Positions 1-9,554 are shown, counted from the first letter of the stretch. The stretch is 64,000 bases of DNA from Erysipelotrichaceae bacterium (GCA_003543215.1 DPJD01000001.1:616860-680859), one strand, 5' to 3'. Made by a program: numbers and translations. Notes: a model not told the origin generated them from the sequence alone.

Positions 1-1
1 G

Positions 2-940
2 AGTGATCGATCGGGCTTGTTTGTTGGTGAAGGCGTATTGATCAATCCTGAGAGTTCAAAACGTTATAGTGGAAAAGACACCAAGATGTTGGATTTGATG
101 TTTCATTTTGATACGGTTTTGATTGGTTGTGGCCCTTTGGGTAAATATGATTTTAGAAAACTATATCGTTGGACGATTAAAGAATTTAAGGATATCTATT
201 TCAAGTGGCAATTGGCATCGGTTAAGGATAATTTTTATCTCGGTAATTTTTTATCGAATCATGATAATGGGAGAGCAGTAACACGTTTTGGAAATGTAAA
301 GAAATATCACAAAGAAAGTGCGAAAGCACTTAATCTGCTTACTTTAATGAGTCGTGGAACACCTTTCATATATCAAGGTGAAGAGATTGGAATGACCAAT
401 TTGAAACTTGAGAAAGAAGATTGGCGTGATTTTGAGGCAATAAATGATTATGACGTCTTACAAGAAATGATGCATCTGCCAAAAGGCATTGCAAAGAAAG
501 TTATTCAAGAAATGACGCGAGACAATGCACGTACACCAATGCAATGGTCTAACGAAACGTATGCAGGCTTTTCTACATCGAAACCATGGATAAAAGTAAA
601 TCCTAACAAGGATGTGATCAATGTCTTGGATCAAAAAAATAGAGAAGATTCGATTCTAGCATTCACAAAGAAAGCGATTGAGCTTTATCGATCGGATGAT
701 ACCTTTGCGTTTGGGGATATGATTCCTTACTTGATAAAGCATACTGAATTGCTTGCATTTGAGCGTGTGGGAAGTCACCGCTATCTTGTTTTAATCAATA
801 TGTCCAAGCATACGATTCATTTTCCCGTAAGTGAGAACTTCATCAATACTGAATGTGTCATTAGTAACTATTCGGTTGGCCCATTAATGGCGAAGATGGT
901 TTTCAGACCTTATGAAGCACGTGTCTACCGAGTCATTTGA
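2..940 (+). CDS. GH13 alpha-glucosidase, 3' part (5' end outside window)
   Basis: This is the C-terminal 312 residues of an intracellular glycoside hydrolase family 13 enzyme of the oligo-1,6-glucosidase / trehalose-6-phosphate hydrolase type, which hydrolyses alpha-glucosides taken up by the cell. The frame is open to the window edge, so the gene is partial. The catalytic acid is visible in VGE (residue 10 of the fragment). The transition-state Asp is in NHDN (residues 86-89), followed by the family motifs IYQGEEIGM and ARTPMQW. The small C-terminal beta domain appears complete. Substrate (isomaltose, sucrose, trehalose-6-P) cannot be decided without the N-terminal half. No sugar transporter or regulator is in view. 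Confidence 0.85.
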   Translation, partial: SDRSGLFVGEGVLINPESSKRYSGKDTKMLDLMFHFDTVLIGCGPLGKYDFRKLYRWTIKEFKDIYFKWQLASVKDNFYLGNFLSNHDNGRAVTRFGNVKKYHKESAKALNLLTLMSRGTPFIYQGEEIGMTNLKLEKEDWRDFEAINDYDVLQEMMHLPKGIAKKVIQEMTRDNARTPMQWSNETYAGFSTSKPWIKVNPNKDVINVLDQKNREDSILAFTKKAIELYRSDDTFAFGDMIPYLIKHTELLAFERVGSHRYLVLINMSKHTIHFPVSENFINTECVISNYSVGPLMAKMVFRPYEARVYRVI

Positions 941-988
941 CTAGACTTTAAGCTTATCTTCCAACACAATAAGAAAAAAGGAGATCCT

Positions 989-1447
989 ATGTTACAAATT
1001 AATGATCTAGCACCTGACTTCACATTGGTGAATCAAAAAGGTGAAACACGTCGTTTAAGTGATTATCGTGGGCAATATGTCGTGCTTTATTTCTATCCTA
1101 AAGATAATACACCCGGTTGTACGACCCAAGCGTGTACCTATCGCGATGCGATGCCTCTATATGAGAAGAATAACATCAAGGTATTTGGAATCAGTAAAGA
1201 TGGCATAAAGAGTCATCAAAAGTTTGAACAAGATTTTGAGCTTAACTTTGATATCTTGAGTGATGAAGAATTAGATGTCATCACAGCCTACGATGTTTGG
1301 AAAGAAAAAAATATGTATGGAAAGATGGTGTTTGGTGTTCAACGTTCCACCTTCGTTGTCGATCCTGAAGGCAAGATTGCGCATGTGTTTATAAAAGTGG
1401 ATCCAAAATTGGATTCAGAGCTTGTATTAAAATCTATTTTAGGCTAA
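989..1447 (+). CDS. bcp: Peroxiredoxin, Bcp/PrxQ type (thiol peroxidase)
   Basis: A 152-residue thioredoxin-fold peroxidase that reduces hydrogen peroxide and organic hydroperoxides in the cytoplasm using thioredoxin-type donors. The peroxidatic Cys is C44 in PGCTTQAC. A second Cys, C49, is five residues later, the arrangement of atypical two-Cys PrxQ enzymes. Length matches the family. The ATG is preceded by AAGGAG. It lies 48 bases after the glucosidase gene and is closed by a hairpin terminator overlapping its stop codon, so it may be the last gene of that transcript. No separate promoter was recognised. Confidence 0.93.
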   Translation: MLQINDLAPDFTLVNQKGETRRLSDYRGQYVVLYFYPKDNTPGCTTQACTYRDAMPLYEKNNIKVFGISKDGIKSHQKFEQDFELNFDILSDEELDVITAYDVWKEKNMYGKMVFGVQRSTFVVDPEGKIAHVFIKVDPKLDSELVLKSILG

Positions 1448-1467
1448 TCCACTGTGGTTAGCTTTTT
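1443..1467 (+). terminator. Rho-independent terminator after bcp
   Basis: GCTAA/TTAGC and CCA/TGG form an 8-pair stem with one bulged base, followed by five T. It overlaps the bcp stop codon. Confidence 0.7.
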
Positions 1468-1498
1468 ATTCGCTCTTCTAATTCACTTGTTATTTTAG

Positions 1499-1504
1499 TA
1501 TAAT
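1499..1504 (+). promoter_or_regulatory. Putative smc -10 box
   Basis: TATAAT lies 26 bases before the smc ATG, with a GGAGG ribosome site between. No good -35 box is seen at the expected distance. Confidence 0.45.
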
Positions 1505-1530
1505 TCATTATTGAGGAATGGAGGATTTCC

Positions 1531-4461
1531 ATGTTTTTAAAACGAATTGAAATACAGGGGTTTAAGTCCTTCGCAGATCGCGTCAATATCAGTTTTGACC
1601 ATCCAGTTACGGGTGTCGTAGGACCAAATGGATGTGGCAAAAGCAACATCGTTGATGCGATTCGTTGGGTCTTAGGGGAACAATCCGTTAAGTCTTTACG
1701 GGGATCCACCATGACGGATGTCATCTTTACAGGAAGTGAACATCGTCGCCAAGTCAATTTTGCGGAAGTGACCTTGGTTTTTGATAATAGCGATCGTGCA
1801 TTCAATCTTGCCTTTGATGAAATAGAGATCACTAGACGACTCCATCGCGAAAATGCAGAAGGTGAATATCTCATCAATAAAGTGCCATGTCGCCTAAGAG
1901 ATATCGCAAGTTTGACAATGGACAGTGGGATTGGACGCGATTCATTGAGTTTGATATCACAAGGGACAATTACGAGTTTTTCAGAAGCGAAGCCGATTGA
2001 TCGGCGGGGTATTTTTGAAGAAGCGGCTGGAGTTGCGAAGTATCGTAAACGTAAAGATGAAGCCATTAATAAGTTGGTTAAAACTGAGACCAATTTAGAG
2101 CGTATCAATGATATTTATTTGGAACTTCAGAAACAAGTTTATCCATTAAAAAAAGCAGCGCAAAAAGCAGAGATTTATAAAACAAAGAAAGAACGTTTGC
2201 AGAAGATAGAAATCGCGGTTCTAAGTGATCAAATAACCTTCTTAACAACAGAGATTGCGAATGCGCGGAATGAACTGAGTGAGTTGCAAGCCAAAGAAGC
2301 ACTGTTGGAGGCATCCATTCAAGTCTCTGAGAATAATAATATGTTGGCTAAAGACGAGATTTCGCAATTGGATCAACAACTTCATCATCTTCAAGAAGCA
2401 TTGGTTCGTGTTGTGAATGAAATTCAAACTTTAGAGACACGTAAGATTGAAATTGATGAAAAGCGTAAGTATACCTTGGAAGTTGGGAATCAAGAAGAGA
2501 AGGCTATCCAAGTCCAAAGTTTATTGGAAGAAGCACGTCGTGAATATGAGGATCGTGATCAACGGCTCAATCAATTGAATTTGGATGTACAGACGTTAAC
2601 CGGAAGAAGCATCGCGATCAATCGACAATTGATTGATCAAAACACACGTGTCGAAGAAGCACAAAGTCGACTTAATCGAGTTCAAAATCGCTTGGAAGTT
2701 GCGAAAAATTTAGAATCACGCCCGTATATGAATCAAATGGGTGTTCAAGCCATCATCAATGCTTCACAAAGCTTGGTGGGTGTCCATGGGGTCGTGTCTA
2801 AATTGTTAAAACCACAGGCTACGTATGAAGATGCCATTGGGGTTGCTTTAGGGGGTGCGTTGTATCACATTGTGACGCAAGATGAAGCTTCAGCACGACA
2901 AGCCATCAACTTCTTAAAGAAGAATGAATCTGGACGTGCGACCTTCCTACCGATGTCTGTTCTATTCGCTCGTCATTTGAACCGTGAACATGAAATTGTT
3001 TGTCAAAGTTCAAAGGGTTTCTTAGGTACAGCGGACATCTTTGTGGATTGTGACCGTAAGTTTGAGCTGGTTAAGAGTTCATTGTTGGGTAATGTATTGG
3101 TTTGTGATGATCTTGAAAATGGTAATCACCTGGCCAAACTTTTGAATTATCAATATAAACTCGTAACTTTAGATGGCGATGTCATTCATCGCGGTGGTTC
3201 AATGACGGGTGGACGTCAAAAAGATGCGCATTCACCTTTATCCATTACCAAAGAAATCAATGAATTGAAAGTGGATATCGAGCGTTACCAAAAAGAATTG
3301 CATACGAGTCAGGATCAATTGTTTGATTTGAATAATCAAAAAGCTGAGCTTGAAAATGATTTGATGGAGAAACGGATTGCGGCTGCTCAACTAGAGCCTG
3401 TTGTGGATTCGAAACGTGCGAAATTTGAACGTTTAAAAGCGGATTTAGATCAATTGGTCCCTCAAGGCAGTGAACAAGGTATTCGATTTGAGGAAGATCT
3501 GATCGATATGTTAAATAAAGCCTATTTCAACCGTGATGATGCGAACGGTCAATTGAAGACTAAACGTGAACTGCGTCAAAAATATGCTCAAGAGAGTGAA
3601 CGTCGTGATTTACAGGTACGGCAACAACGCCGCGATCTCAGCGCATTGCAGATTTTGAAGCGTGATATTGAAATACAAGTAACGCGTCAAGAAACCAATA
3701 TTGAAAATTTGATGAATCGCTTGAGTCAAGATTATCAAATGACGTATGAGTTCAGTTTGACATTACCAAAGCTTGAAGGGGTTGAAGATGCGCATGAAGA
3801 AGTCAATCGTTTGCGCAAGGATATCGAGGCTTTAGGCAACATCAATATGTTGGCTCCGCAAGAGTATGAGACCATCAACGCTCGTTATGAAGAAATGAAA
3901 GCCCAATATGATGAGATTTTGGAGAGTAAGGATAAAATCCTCGCTTTGATTCAAGATTTAGATGGCATCATGGTGGAACAATTCAAAGAGATGCTGGATA
4001 AGATCAATGCCGAGCTCCCAGAAGTCATTCAAGCCATGTTTGGTGGTGGGAAGGCGTATTTAGCGCTTGAAGATCCGAATGATTACTTGAACTCTGGGAT
4101 TGAAATCCATGTTCAACCTCCAGGCAAATCCATCAAAAACATGCGTCTGTTCTCGGGTGGTGAGAAGAGTCTGATTGCCATCTCCGTTCTCTTTGCGATT
4201 CTAAAGGCAAGACACGTACCTTTATGTGTCTTTGATGAAGTTGAAGCCGCACTCGATCAGGCAAACGTGGAACGTTTCTCGAGCTATCTTAAGAAATTCT
4301 CACACAGTACCCAGTTTGTTGTCTTGACGCATCGCCCTGGAACCATGGCACAATGTGATGTCTTGTTTGGTGTTACAATGAACAACAGTGGTGTCTCACA
4401 AATGCTTAAGGTTCGCTTGGCGGATGCGATGATGTTGGCAGAGGAGGTTGTGACAGAATGA
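1531..4461 (+). CDS. smc: Chromosome segregation ATPase SMC (short-armed)
   Basis: SMC forms the condensin-like ring (with ScpA/ScpB) that compacts and separates sister chromosomes. The head has Walker A GPNGCGKS near residue 31, the ABC signature LFSGGEKS near 872 and Walker B VFDEVEAALD near 901. The hinge lies at about 410-560, between two coiled coils. At 976 residues the protein is about 200 shorter than the roughly 1,180 usual in Bacillus. Both coils are shortened by about 100 residues each while head and hinge are intact, so this is not a truncation. The ATG follows GGAGG. The stop overlaps the ftsY start (ATGA), so the two are translationally coupled. scpA and scpB are not in the window. 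Confidence 0.97.
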   Translation: MFLKRIEIQGFKSFADRVNISFDHPVTGVVGPNGCGKSNIVDAIRWVLGEQSVKSLRGSTMTDVIFTGSEHRRQVNFAEVTLVFDNSDRAFNLAFDEIEITRRLHRENAEGEYLINKVPCRLRDIASLTMDSGIGRDSLSLISQGTITSFSEAKPIDRRGIFEEAAGVAKYRKRKDEAINKLVKTETNLERINDIYLELQKQVYPLKKAAQKAEIYKTKKERLQKIEIAVLSDQITFLTTEIANARNELSELQAKEALLEASIQVSENNNMLAKDEISQLDQQLHHLQEALVRVVNEIQTLETRKIEIDEKRKYTLEVGNQEEKAIQVQSLLEEARREYEDRDQRLNQLNLDVQTLTGRSIAINRQLIDQNTRVEEAQSRLNRVQNRLEVAKNLESRPYMNQMGVQAIINASQSLVGVHGVVSKLLKPQATYEDAIGVALGGALYHIVTQDEASARQAINFLKKNESGRATFLPMSVLFARHLNREHEIVCQSSKGFLGTADIFVDCDRKFELVKSSLLGNVLVCDDLENGNHLAKLLNYQYKLVTLDGDVIHRGGSMTGGRQKDAHSPLSITKEINELKVDIERYQKELHTSQDQLFDLNNQKAELENDLMEKRIAAAQLEPVVDSKRAKFERLKADLDQLVPQGSEQGIRFEEDLIDMLNKAYFNRDDANGQLKTKRELRQKYAQESERRDLQVRQQRRDLSALQILKRDIEIQVTRQETNIENLMNRLSQDYQMTYEFSLTLPKLEGVEDAHEEVNRLRKDIEALGNINMLAPQEYETINARYEEMKAQYDEILESKDKILALIQDLDGIMVEQFKEMLDKINAELPEVIQAMFGGGKAYLALEDPNDYLNSGIEIHVQPPGKSIKNMRLFSGGEKSLIAISVLFAILKARHVPLCVFDEVEAALDQANVERFSSYLKKFSHSTQFVVLTHRPGTMAQCDVLFGVTMNNSGVSQMLKVRLADAMMLAEEVVTE

Positions 4462-5411
4462 ATATCTTTCAAAAAATAAAAGATCATTTCAGTCCTAAAC
4501 AGGATGTATACTTCGAAGGCTTTAAGAAAACGGATGAACGATTCGGTCAAGGTTTGTTCAAGCTGTTAAGAAAGAAACCAAATTTGGATGCGGATTTCTA
4601 TCAGGAATTGAATCAAGTTCTGATTGAAAGCGATGTCGGTGTAGATGCGTCTAAACAGATTCTTAAACGTTTGGAAAAAGATGTCAATCGTTTGAACATC
4701 AAAACCAGTTCTGAAGCCATCGAGCAAATGGTGGAGATCTTACTGGAGTATTTAATGGAATATCCAGTGATTCTGGAAGATCGATTGAACATCATCTTGA
4801 TGGTAGGTGTGAATGGCAGTGGTAAAACGACGAGCAGTGCCAAGTTAGCTGCGCTCTACAAGGCACAAGGCAAGAAAGTCATGTTGGTTGCGGCGGATAC
4901 CTTTCGCGCGGCGGCTGTAAAACAACTTCAAACTTGGGCAGAACGAATCGATGTACCATGCTTTACAGGTAAAGAGAACTCTGATCCAGCATCGGTCGTT
5001 GTGGATGCATGTAAGAAAGCTTCACAAGAGGCATACGATGTCTTGATCATCGATACGGCCGGACGACTACAGACGAAGGTCAATTTGATGCAAGAGTTGG
5101 AAAAAATCCATCGTGTGATTGAGAAAATCATTGGCTATCCTGCACAACACAGTTTCTTGGTGTTGGATGCCAGTACAGGTCAGAATGCACTTAGCCAGGC
5201 GGATGCCTTCTTGTTAAGTTCAAAGATCAATGCGATCATTTGTACGAAAATGGATGGGACAGCCAAGGGTGGTGTGATCATTGCCTTAGCGATGAATCAA
5301 AAGTTACCGGTGGCGTTTGTGGGCTTAGGTGAGAAGGTGGATGATTTGAGTGTCTTTGATAAGGAACTTTACCTTTCCTCCATCACGCAAGGTTATCGCA
5401 ATGACGAATAA
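4458..5411 (+). CDS. ftsY: Signal recognition particle receptor FtsY
   Basis: The SRP receptor GTPase docks Ffh-ribosome complexes at the membrane for co-translational insertion. The 317 residues consist mostly of the NG domain. The P-loop GVNGSGKT is near residue 117, DTAGR near 199, TKMDGTAKGG near 264 and the closing GLGEKVDDL near the end. The N-terminal A domain is only about 40 residues and basic, typical of Firmicutes. The gene starts inside the smc stop codon and overlaps ylxM by 11 bases, giving the common smc-ftsY-ylxM order. ffh, which usually follows ylxM, is absent here and must lie elsewhere. Confidence 0.97.
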   Translation: MNIFQKIKDHFSPKQDVYFEGFKKTDERFGQGLFKLLRKKPNLDADFYQELNQVLIESDVGVDASKQILKRLEKDVNRLNIKTSSEAIEQMVEILLEYLMEYPVILEDRLNIILMVGVNGSGKTTSSAKLAALYKAQGKKVMLVAADTFRAAAVKQLQTWAERIDVPCFTGKENSDPASVVVDACKKASQEAYDVLIIDTAGRLQTKVNLMQELEKIHRVIEKIIGYPAQHSFLVLDASTGQNALSQADAFLLSSKINAIICTKMDGTAKGGVIIALAMNQKLPVAFVGLGEKVDDLSVFDKELYLSSITQGYRNDE

Positions 5412-5715
5412 GAATGAACGATATAATAATCTTCTTGATTGGTATGAGGGTTTATTAACGGATAAGCAAAAGGAAATCGCATATATGTATTTTCGTGAAG
5501 ATTTCTCATTATCCGAAATTGCGGAACATACGAAAAGCAGTCGCAGTGCTGTACACGACAGTGTTCAAAGAGTAGAATCATTATTAGATAAATATGAAGA
5601 CAATCTCCAGTGTTACCAACACTTTATCCTTCGTCAAACAATCTATCAGAAGCTCAATGCGCTTAAGATTGATGAAGTCGATAATTTGGTTGAGCGTTTG
5701 AATGAGATTGAATAA
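5401..5715 (+). CDS. ylxM: YlxM/p13-family helix-turn-helix protein
   Basis: A 104-residue DNA-binding-like protein of the YlxM family, encoded beside SRP genes in Firmicutes and thought to modulate SRP. The middle carries a sigma-70 region-4 type helix-turn-helix (FSLSEIAEHTKSSRSAVHDS, about residues 39-58), followed by a helical C-terminus. I place the start at the ATG overlapping the ftsY end, because the upstream in-frame extension merely reads ftsY in another frame and lacks family sequence. It is followed by ackA rather than ffh. Confidence 0.85.
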   Translation: MTNKNERYNNLLDWYEGLLTDKQKEIAYMYFREDFSLSEIAEHTKSSRSAVHDSVQRVESLLDKYEDNLQCYQHFILRQTIYQKLNALKIDEVDNLVERLNEIE

Positions 5716-5728
5716 GGAGCAAGAAAAA

Positions 5729-6925
5729 ATGAGCAAAATTTTGTCTGTTAACGCAGGAAGTTCTTCATTGAAATTTCAATTATTTGAAATGCCAAGTGAA
5801 GAAGTATTGACGAGTGGTATCGTCGAACGTATTGGTTTTAAGGATGGTATTTTCTCAATCAAGGTCAATGGCGAAAAAATCACAAAGACACTCCCGATCA
5901 TTGATCACAAAGTTGGCGTCGAATTGGTTTTAGAAGCTTTGATCAGTCATGGTGTCGTTGCCGATCTTGATGAAATCAAAGGTGTTGGTCATCGTGTCGT
6001 TCATGGTGGAGAAATGTATGGTGCATCGGTTGAAATCGATCATGCGGTTGAGACTTCGGTTATTGAATTATCTGAATTAGCTCCATTGCACAATCCTGCA
6101 AATATGGTAGGGTATAGAGCTTTCAAAAAGGCTTTGCCAAAAGCTCGTCACGTTGCGGTTTTTGATACGGCATTTCATCAATCAATGCCGGATGATATCT
6201 ATCTCTACCCAATTCCTTACGAATACTATCAAGATTATAAAATCCGTCGTTATGGCTTCCATGGGACTTCGCATTACTTTGTCTCAAATCGTGTTGCGGA
6301 ATTGATGGGCAAAAAGGTTGAAGACGTCAATATCATTACCTGTCATTTAGGTAATGGTGCATCCATTGCGGCAGTTCAAGCAGGCAAATCCGTCAATACA
6401 TCCATGGGCTTCACGCCGTTGGCTGGTATCATGATGGGTACACGTTCTGGTGATATCGATCCTGCAATCATCACGTATTTGATGCGTAAGACGCATAAAA
6501 CAGCTGAAGAAGTCATCGATGTTTTAAATAAGAAATCAGGTATGTTGGGTGTCAGTGGTTTATCCAGTGATGCGCGCGATGTCGATACGGCCATCAAAGA
6601 AGGCAATGAACGTGCGGTTCTGACACGCAAGATTTATGCGAATCGTGTTGCACAAACCATCGGCAGTTATTTTGTTCAATTGGGCAAAGTGGATGCTCTG
6701 GTCTTTACAGGCGGTTTGGGTGAGAACGATGTTGCGGCGCGTGAAAGCATTCTTAAGAATGTTGAGCAGGCACTCCAAATTGATTTGGATTATAACTTGA
6801 ATAGTACGGTTCGCGGCAAAGAAGTGTGCTTGAGTAAAGCAGGCTCCAAAGTCCAAGTCTGGGTTGTTCCTACAAATGAAGAATTGGTCATTGCGCAAGA
6901 CACTGTTCGAATCTTAGGTTTATAA
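5729..6925 (+). CDS. ackA: Acetate kinase
   Basis: Converts acetyl phosphate and ADP to acetate and ATP, the final energy-yielding step of mixed-acid fermentation, in the cytoplasm. The 398-residue protein has the ASKHA-fold signatures: VNAGSSSLKF at the N-terminus, the FDTAFHQ and RRYGFHGTSH motifs carrying the catalytic Asp and His, HLGNGAS, and FTGGLGEN near the C-terminus. The chosen ATG follows AAGGAGC at good spacing, while an upstream in-frame start lies in the ylxM end. pta is not in the window. nrnA follows after one base. Confidence 0.97.
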   Translation: MSKILSVNAGSSSLKFQLFEMPSEEVLTSGIVERIGFKDGIFSIKVNGEKITKTLPIIDHKVGVELVLEALISHGVVADLDEIKGVGHRVVHGGEMYGASVEIDHAVETSVIELSELAPLHNPANMVGYRAFKKALPKARHVAVFDTAFHQSMPDDIYLYPIPYEYYQDYKIRRYGFHGTSHYFVSNRVAELMGKKVEDVNIITCHLGNGASIAAVQAGKSVNTSMGFTPLAGIMMGTRSGDIDPAIITYLMRKTHKTAEEVIDVLNKKSGMLGVSGLSSDARDVDTAIKEGNERAVLTRKIYANRVAQTIGSYFVQLGKVDALVFTGGLGENDVAARESILKNVEQALQIDLDYNLNSTVRGKEVCLSKAGSKVQVWVVPTNEELVIAQDTVRILGL

Positions 6926-6926
6926 A

Positions 6927-7874
6927 ATGAATGAGATCCTTGCGAAAATTGAAGCAGCTCCCATTATATGTGTCTTTCGTCACCAAGCTCCTGATCCTGA
7001 TGCCTTAGGCAGTCAGTGGGGCTTGGTCAATTGGCTTAAAGAAACCTATCCCAACAAAGAAGTGTATGCGATGGGATGGCATCGGGGTCAATCGGCAGCC
7101 TTATTTGGGAACTATGAGACGGTCAGTGATGATGTCGTTCGCAAGAGTTTAGCGATTATTTTGGATACAGCCAATGCGGCGCGAATTGATGACGATCGTT
7201 ATCAATATGCTTATGATTCAATTAAATTGGATCATCATCCCTTTACGGATGCCTATGCAATGTATGAATTCATTGATGATACGGCAGCGAGCACTTCGGA
7301 GCTCGTTTGTCGTTTGATTCAATCCAAATCACGTGAGACACTCAGTCCTACGACAGCTCGATATCTCTATATGGGCATCTTGACAGATACCTTGCGTTTT
7401 TCTACATCGAACACCAGTGCGAGTACCTTGCATTGTGCTGCTTTCTTGGTGAATAGTGATCTGAATCTCTCTCAGATAAATGATGATTTATTTGGAATGG
7501 AGCGGATTGAATTTGAATTGACGAACTACATCCGTACGCATGCGATCATCGAGGATTCAGGCTTGGTTTACATCAAACTGGATCGCAGTACAATGGAGAG
7601 ATTAAGGGTTACACCCGGTTTAGCTAAGGAACGCGTCAATGAACTTGGCTTGGTTCGTAGTTTCCAGATTTGGGCACTTCTCATTGAACAAGAAGAAGAT
7701 GGCTTGATTCGATACAATGGCAGTCTTCGTTCACGTCGCCTAAGCGTCAATGATATCGCTCAGAGATATAATGGTGGTGGTCATCGTTTAGCAGCGGCTG
7801 TCAAGCATTTGACAGATGATCAAGTAGATCTTTGTTTAGAAGATTGTCGTAAACGAATTCGAGGTGAAATCTAA
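6927..7874 (+). CDS. nrnA: DHH/DHHA1 phosphoesterase, NrnA type
   Basis: Predicted bifunctional oligoribonuclease and 3'-phosphoadenosine 5'-phosphate phosphatase, which clears 2-5 nt RNAs and pAp in the cytoplasm. The 315-residue protein shows the DHH metal motifs: H19, D23 and D25 in the first motif, then LDTAN near residue 80 and DHHP near 101. The DHHA1 substrate-binding domain ends in GGGH. The first motif reads RHQAPDPDALGS, slightly divergent from the usual HxxPDGDAxGS, but it keeps all ligands. It follows ackA by one base and its stop overlaps the next gene's start, so it is in one operon. Confidence 0.88.
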   Translation: MNEILAKIEAAPIICVFRHQAPDPDALGSQWGLVNWLKETYPNKEVYAMGWHRGQSAALFGNYETVSDDVVRKSLAIILDTANAARIDDDRYQYAYDSIKLDHHPFTDAYAMYEFIDDTAASTSELVCRLIQSKSRETLSPTTARYLYMGILTDTLRFSTSNTSASTLHCAAFLVNSDLNLSQINDDLFGMERIEFELTNYIRTHAIIEDSGLVYIKLDRSTMERLRVTPGLAKERVNELGLVRSFQIWALLIEQEEDGLIRYNGSLRSRRLSVNDIAQRYNGGGHRLAAAVKHLTDDQVDLCLEDCRKRIRGEI

Positions 7875-9517
7875 TGACATTCTATGGATTCAATATACCC
7901 AAAGCAAAAAAAGCATTACCGAAATGGCAAGCGCTCATCCGAGCTTTTCTTGTTTTAGCTGTTTTAGCTTTTGGGATTGATTATGTGACTTTGCCAGCTT
8001 ATAACATTCATGATACGGCATTTATCATGTTGATGGTTTTCTATCTGTTTATTTTTGGCTTGGTGTATTTTGCCTTTTCATATCAAATTGATTTTGTTGT
8101 CAAACTTTGTATCGGTCTTGGTTTTGCATTGATTGCTTTCACACTTGTCTTTTCATTATTGAGCAGTGAGATGTTGAATGCTGGACGCTATCGCGATCAA
8201 ATTCAAATCACTTCAAGCAGTGAATTCAATGCGCAATTCGATGCGATTGCTTTGGAGAAAATACCTTTGGTCGACCAAAACACCGCGCAACAACTTGGTG
8301 ATAAGCAGATTGGGCGTGTGCAAGGTTTGGGCTCACAATTCGATATCAATGATGAATATATCCTCATCAATCAAAAAGATAATGTCTATCGTGTTTCTTC
8401 ACTGGAATACCAAGATTCAATCAAGTGGTTTCAAAATCGTGAGAAGGGCATTCCTGGTTATGTTCGTGTCAATGTGACGGATGCGAGTGACGTGAAATTA
8501 GTGGAATTGAATGAGGGCATCAAATATGCTCCATCTGCTTTTTTAAGTGATGACTTGATGCGTCATGTTCGATTCAAGTATCGTACAGAGATATTTGATG
8601 CGACTTCATTTGAAATCGATGATGAAGGGAATCCATTCTATGTGATTTCTGTCATTGAACCTGAAATAGGATGGTTTGGTGGTTGGGATACGAGTAGTGT
8701 CATCACGGTTGATACCGTCAGTGGTGATATGAATAAGTACTCGATTGAAGATATGCCTGCTTGGGTCGATCGTGCTCAATCGGCACGAATCGCTTGGTAT
8801 CAGATTGATAATTGGGGTTATTACGTCAACGGTTGGATCAATACTTTGTTTGGTCAAAAAGACATGATCCAAACGACGGATGGTTTTAATTATGTATCCA
8901 TTGATGGTCAGACGCATATCTTTTCTGGATTGACATCGGTTGGGGCGGATCGCTCGATTGTCGGCTTTGCATTGATTAACTTAAGAACGAAAGAAGCTTC
9001 TTATATTCAGATTGGTGGTGCGGATGAACTTTCTGCCATGAACTCCGCTACGGGTCAAGTTCAACATTTAAATTATGAATCGACATTCCCTGTATTGTTA
9101 AATGTGGATGGCTTTCCAACCTATTTCATGGCTTTAAAAGACTATGAGGGTTTGGTTAAGCTATATGCGATGGTCAGTGTTCAAGATTATGCTTTGGTTG
9201 GTGTAGGAGCGAGTGTTGAAGAAGCACGTATGACGTATTTGAATCAACTTAAAGATGGGGGGCAGATTGTGGATCTTCCCATCGATTCCTTTAGTGCTGA
9301 GGGTGTGGTCTTGGATATTAAAGAAGTCGTGATGGATGGGACAAGTATCTATTACATGATGATAGAAGGACAAGCAGGATTGTTCGTTGTATCGAGCAAA
9401 ACCAGTGTTGAAGCTTCACTTACGAAGCTTGGGGATAATGTATCCCTTCAATATCAGAAACGCAGTGATTTGGTTTATGATGTCCAAGGCTATGATAATT
9501 TGAATCTCGATTATTGA
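7874..9517 (+). CDS. Uncharacterised membrane protein with large outer domain
   Basis: Not identified. The 547-residue protein has three predicted membrane helices (about residues 19-38, 47-70, 74-96) followed by a roughly 450-residue polar domain that should lie outside the membrane. That domain is rich in aromatic residues and beta-type sequence, including FGGWDTSSVITVD and YYVNGWINTLFG. There are no obvious catalytic motifs. From memory it resembles a conserved but uncharacterised family of anaerobic Firmicutes, which I cannot verify here. It is coupled to nrnA by a TAATG overlap and ends at a strong terminator, so it is the last gene of the smc-ftsY-ackA-nrnA transcript. In Bacillus a different small gene, ytrI, sits between nrnA and dnaE. 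Confidence 0.75.
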   Translation: MTFYGFNIPKAKKALPKWQALIRAFLVLAVLAFGIDYVTLPAYNIHDTAFIMLMVFYLFIFGLVYFAFSYQIDFVVKLCIGLGFALIAFTLVFSLLSSEMLNAGRYRDQIQITSSSEFNAQFDAIALEKIPLVDQNTAQQLGDKQIGRVQGLGSQFDINDEYILINQKDNVYRVSSLEYQDSIKWFQNREKGIPGYVRVNVTDASDVKLVELNEGIKYAPSAFLSDDLMRHVRFKYRTEIFDATSFEIDDEGNPFYVISVIEPEIGWFGGWDTSSVITVDTVSGDMNKYSIEDMPAWVDRAQSARIAWYQIDNWGYYVNGWINTLFGQKDMIQTTDGFNYVSIDGQTHIFSGLTSVGADRSIVGFALINLRTKEASYIQIGGADELSAMNSATGQVQHLNYESTFPVLLNVDGFPTYFMALKDYEGLVKLYAMVSVQDYALVGVGASVEEARMTYLNQLKDGGQIVDLPIDSFSAEGVVLDIKEVVMDGTSIYYMMIEGQAGLFVVSSKTSVEASLTKLGDNVSLQYQKRSDLVYDVQGYDNLNLDY

Positions 9518-9541
9518 ACAGCTTAAGCTGTTCTTTTTTTT
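9517..9541 (+). terminator. Terminator after the 7874-9517 membrane-protein gene
   Basis: The perfect palindrome AACAGCTTAAGCTGTT is followed by C and eight T. It begins on the last base of the stop codon. Confidence 0.9.
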
Positions 9542-9554
9542 GGATGCTTTAAGG

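Noticed and set aside
1458..2108. Long antisense open frame opposite the smc start
   Set aside because: It mirrors codon bias of smc on the other strand, has no ribosome site and no recognisable protein pattern.
1531..4461. smc as a frameshifted or deleted pseudogene because of its short length
   Set aside because: The frame is uninterrupted, heads and hinge are complete, and both arms are shortened alike.
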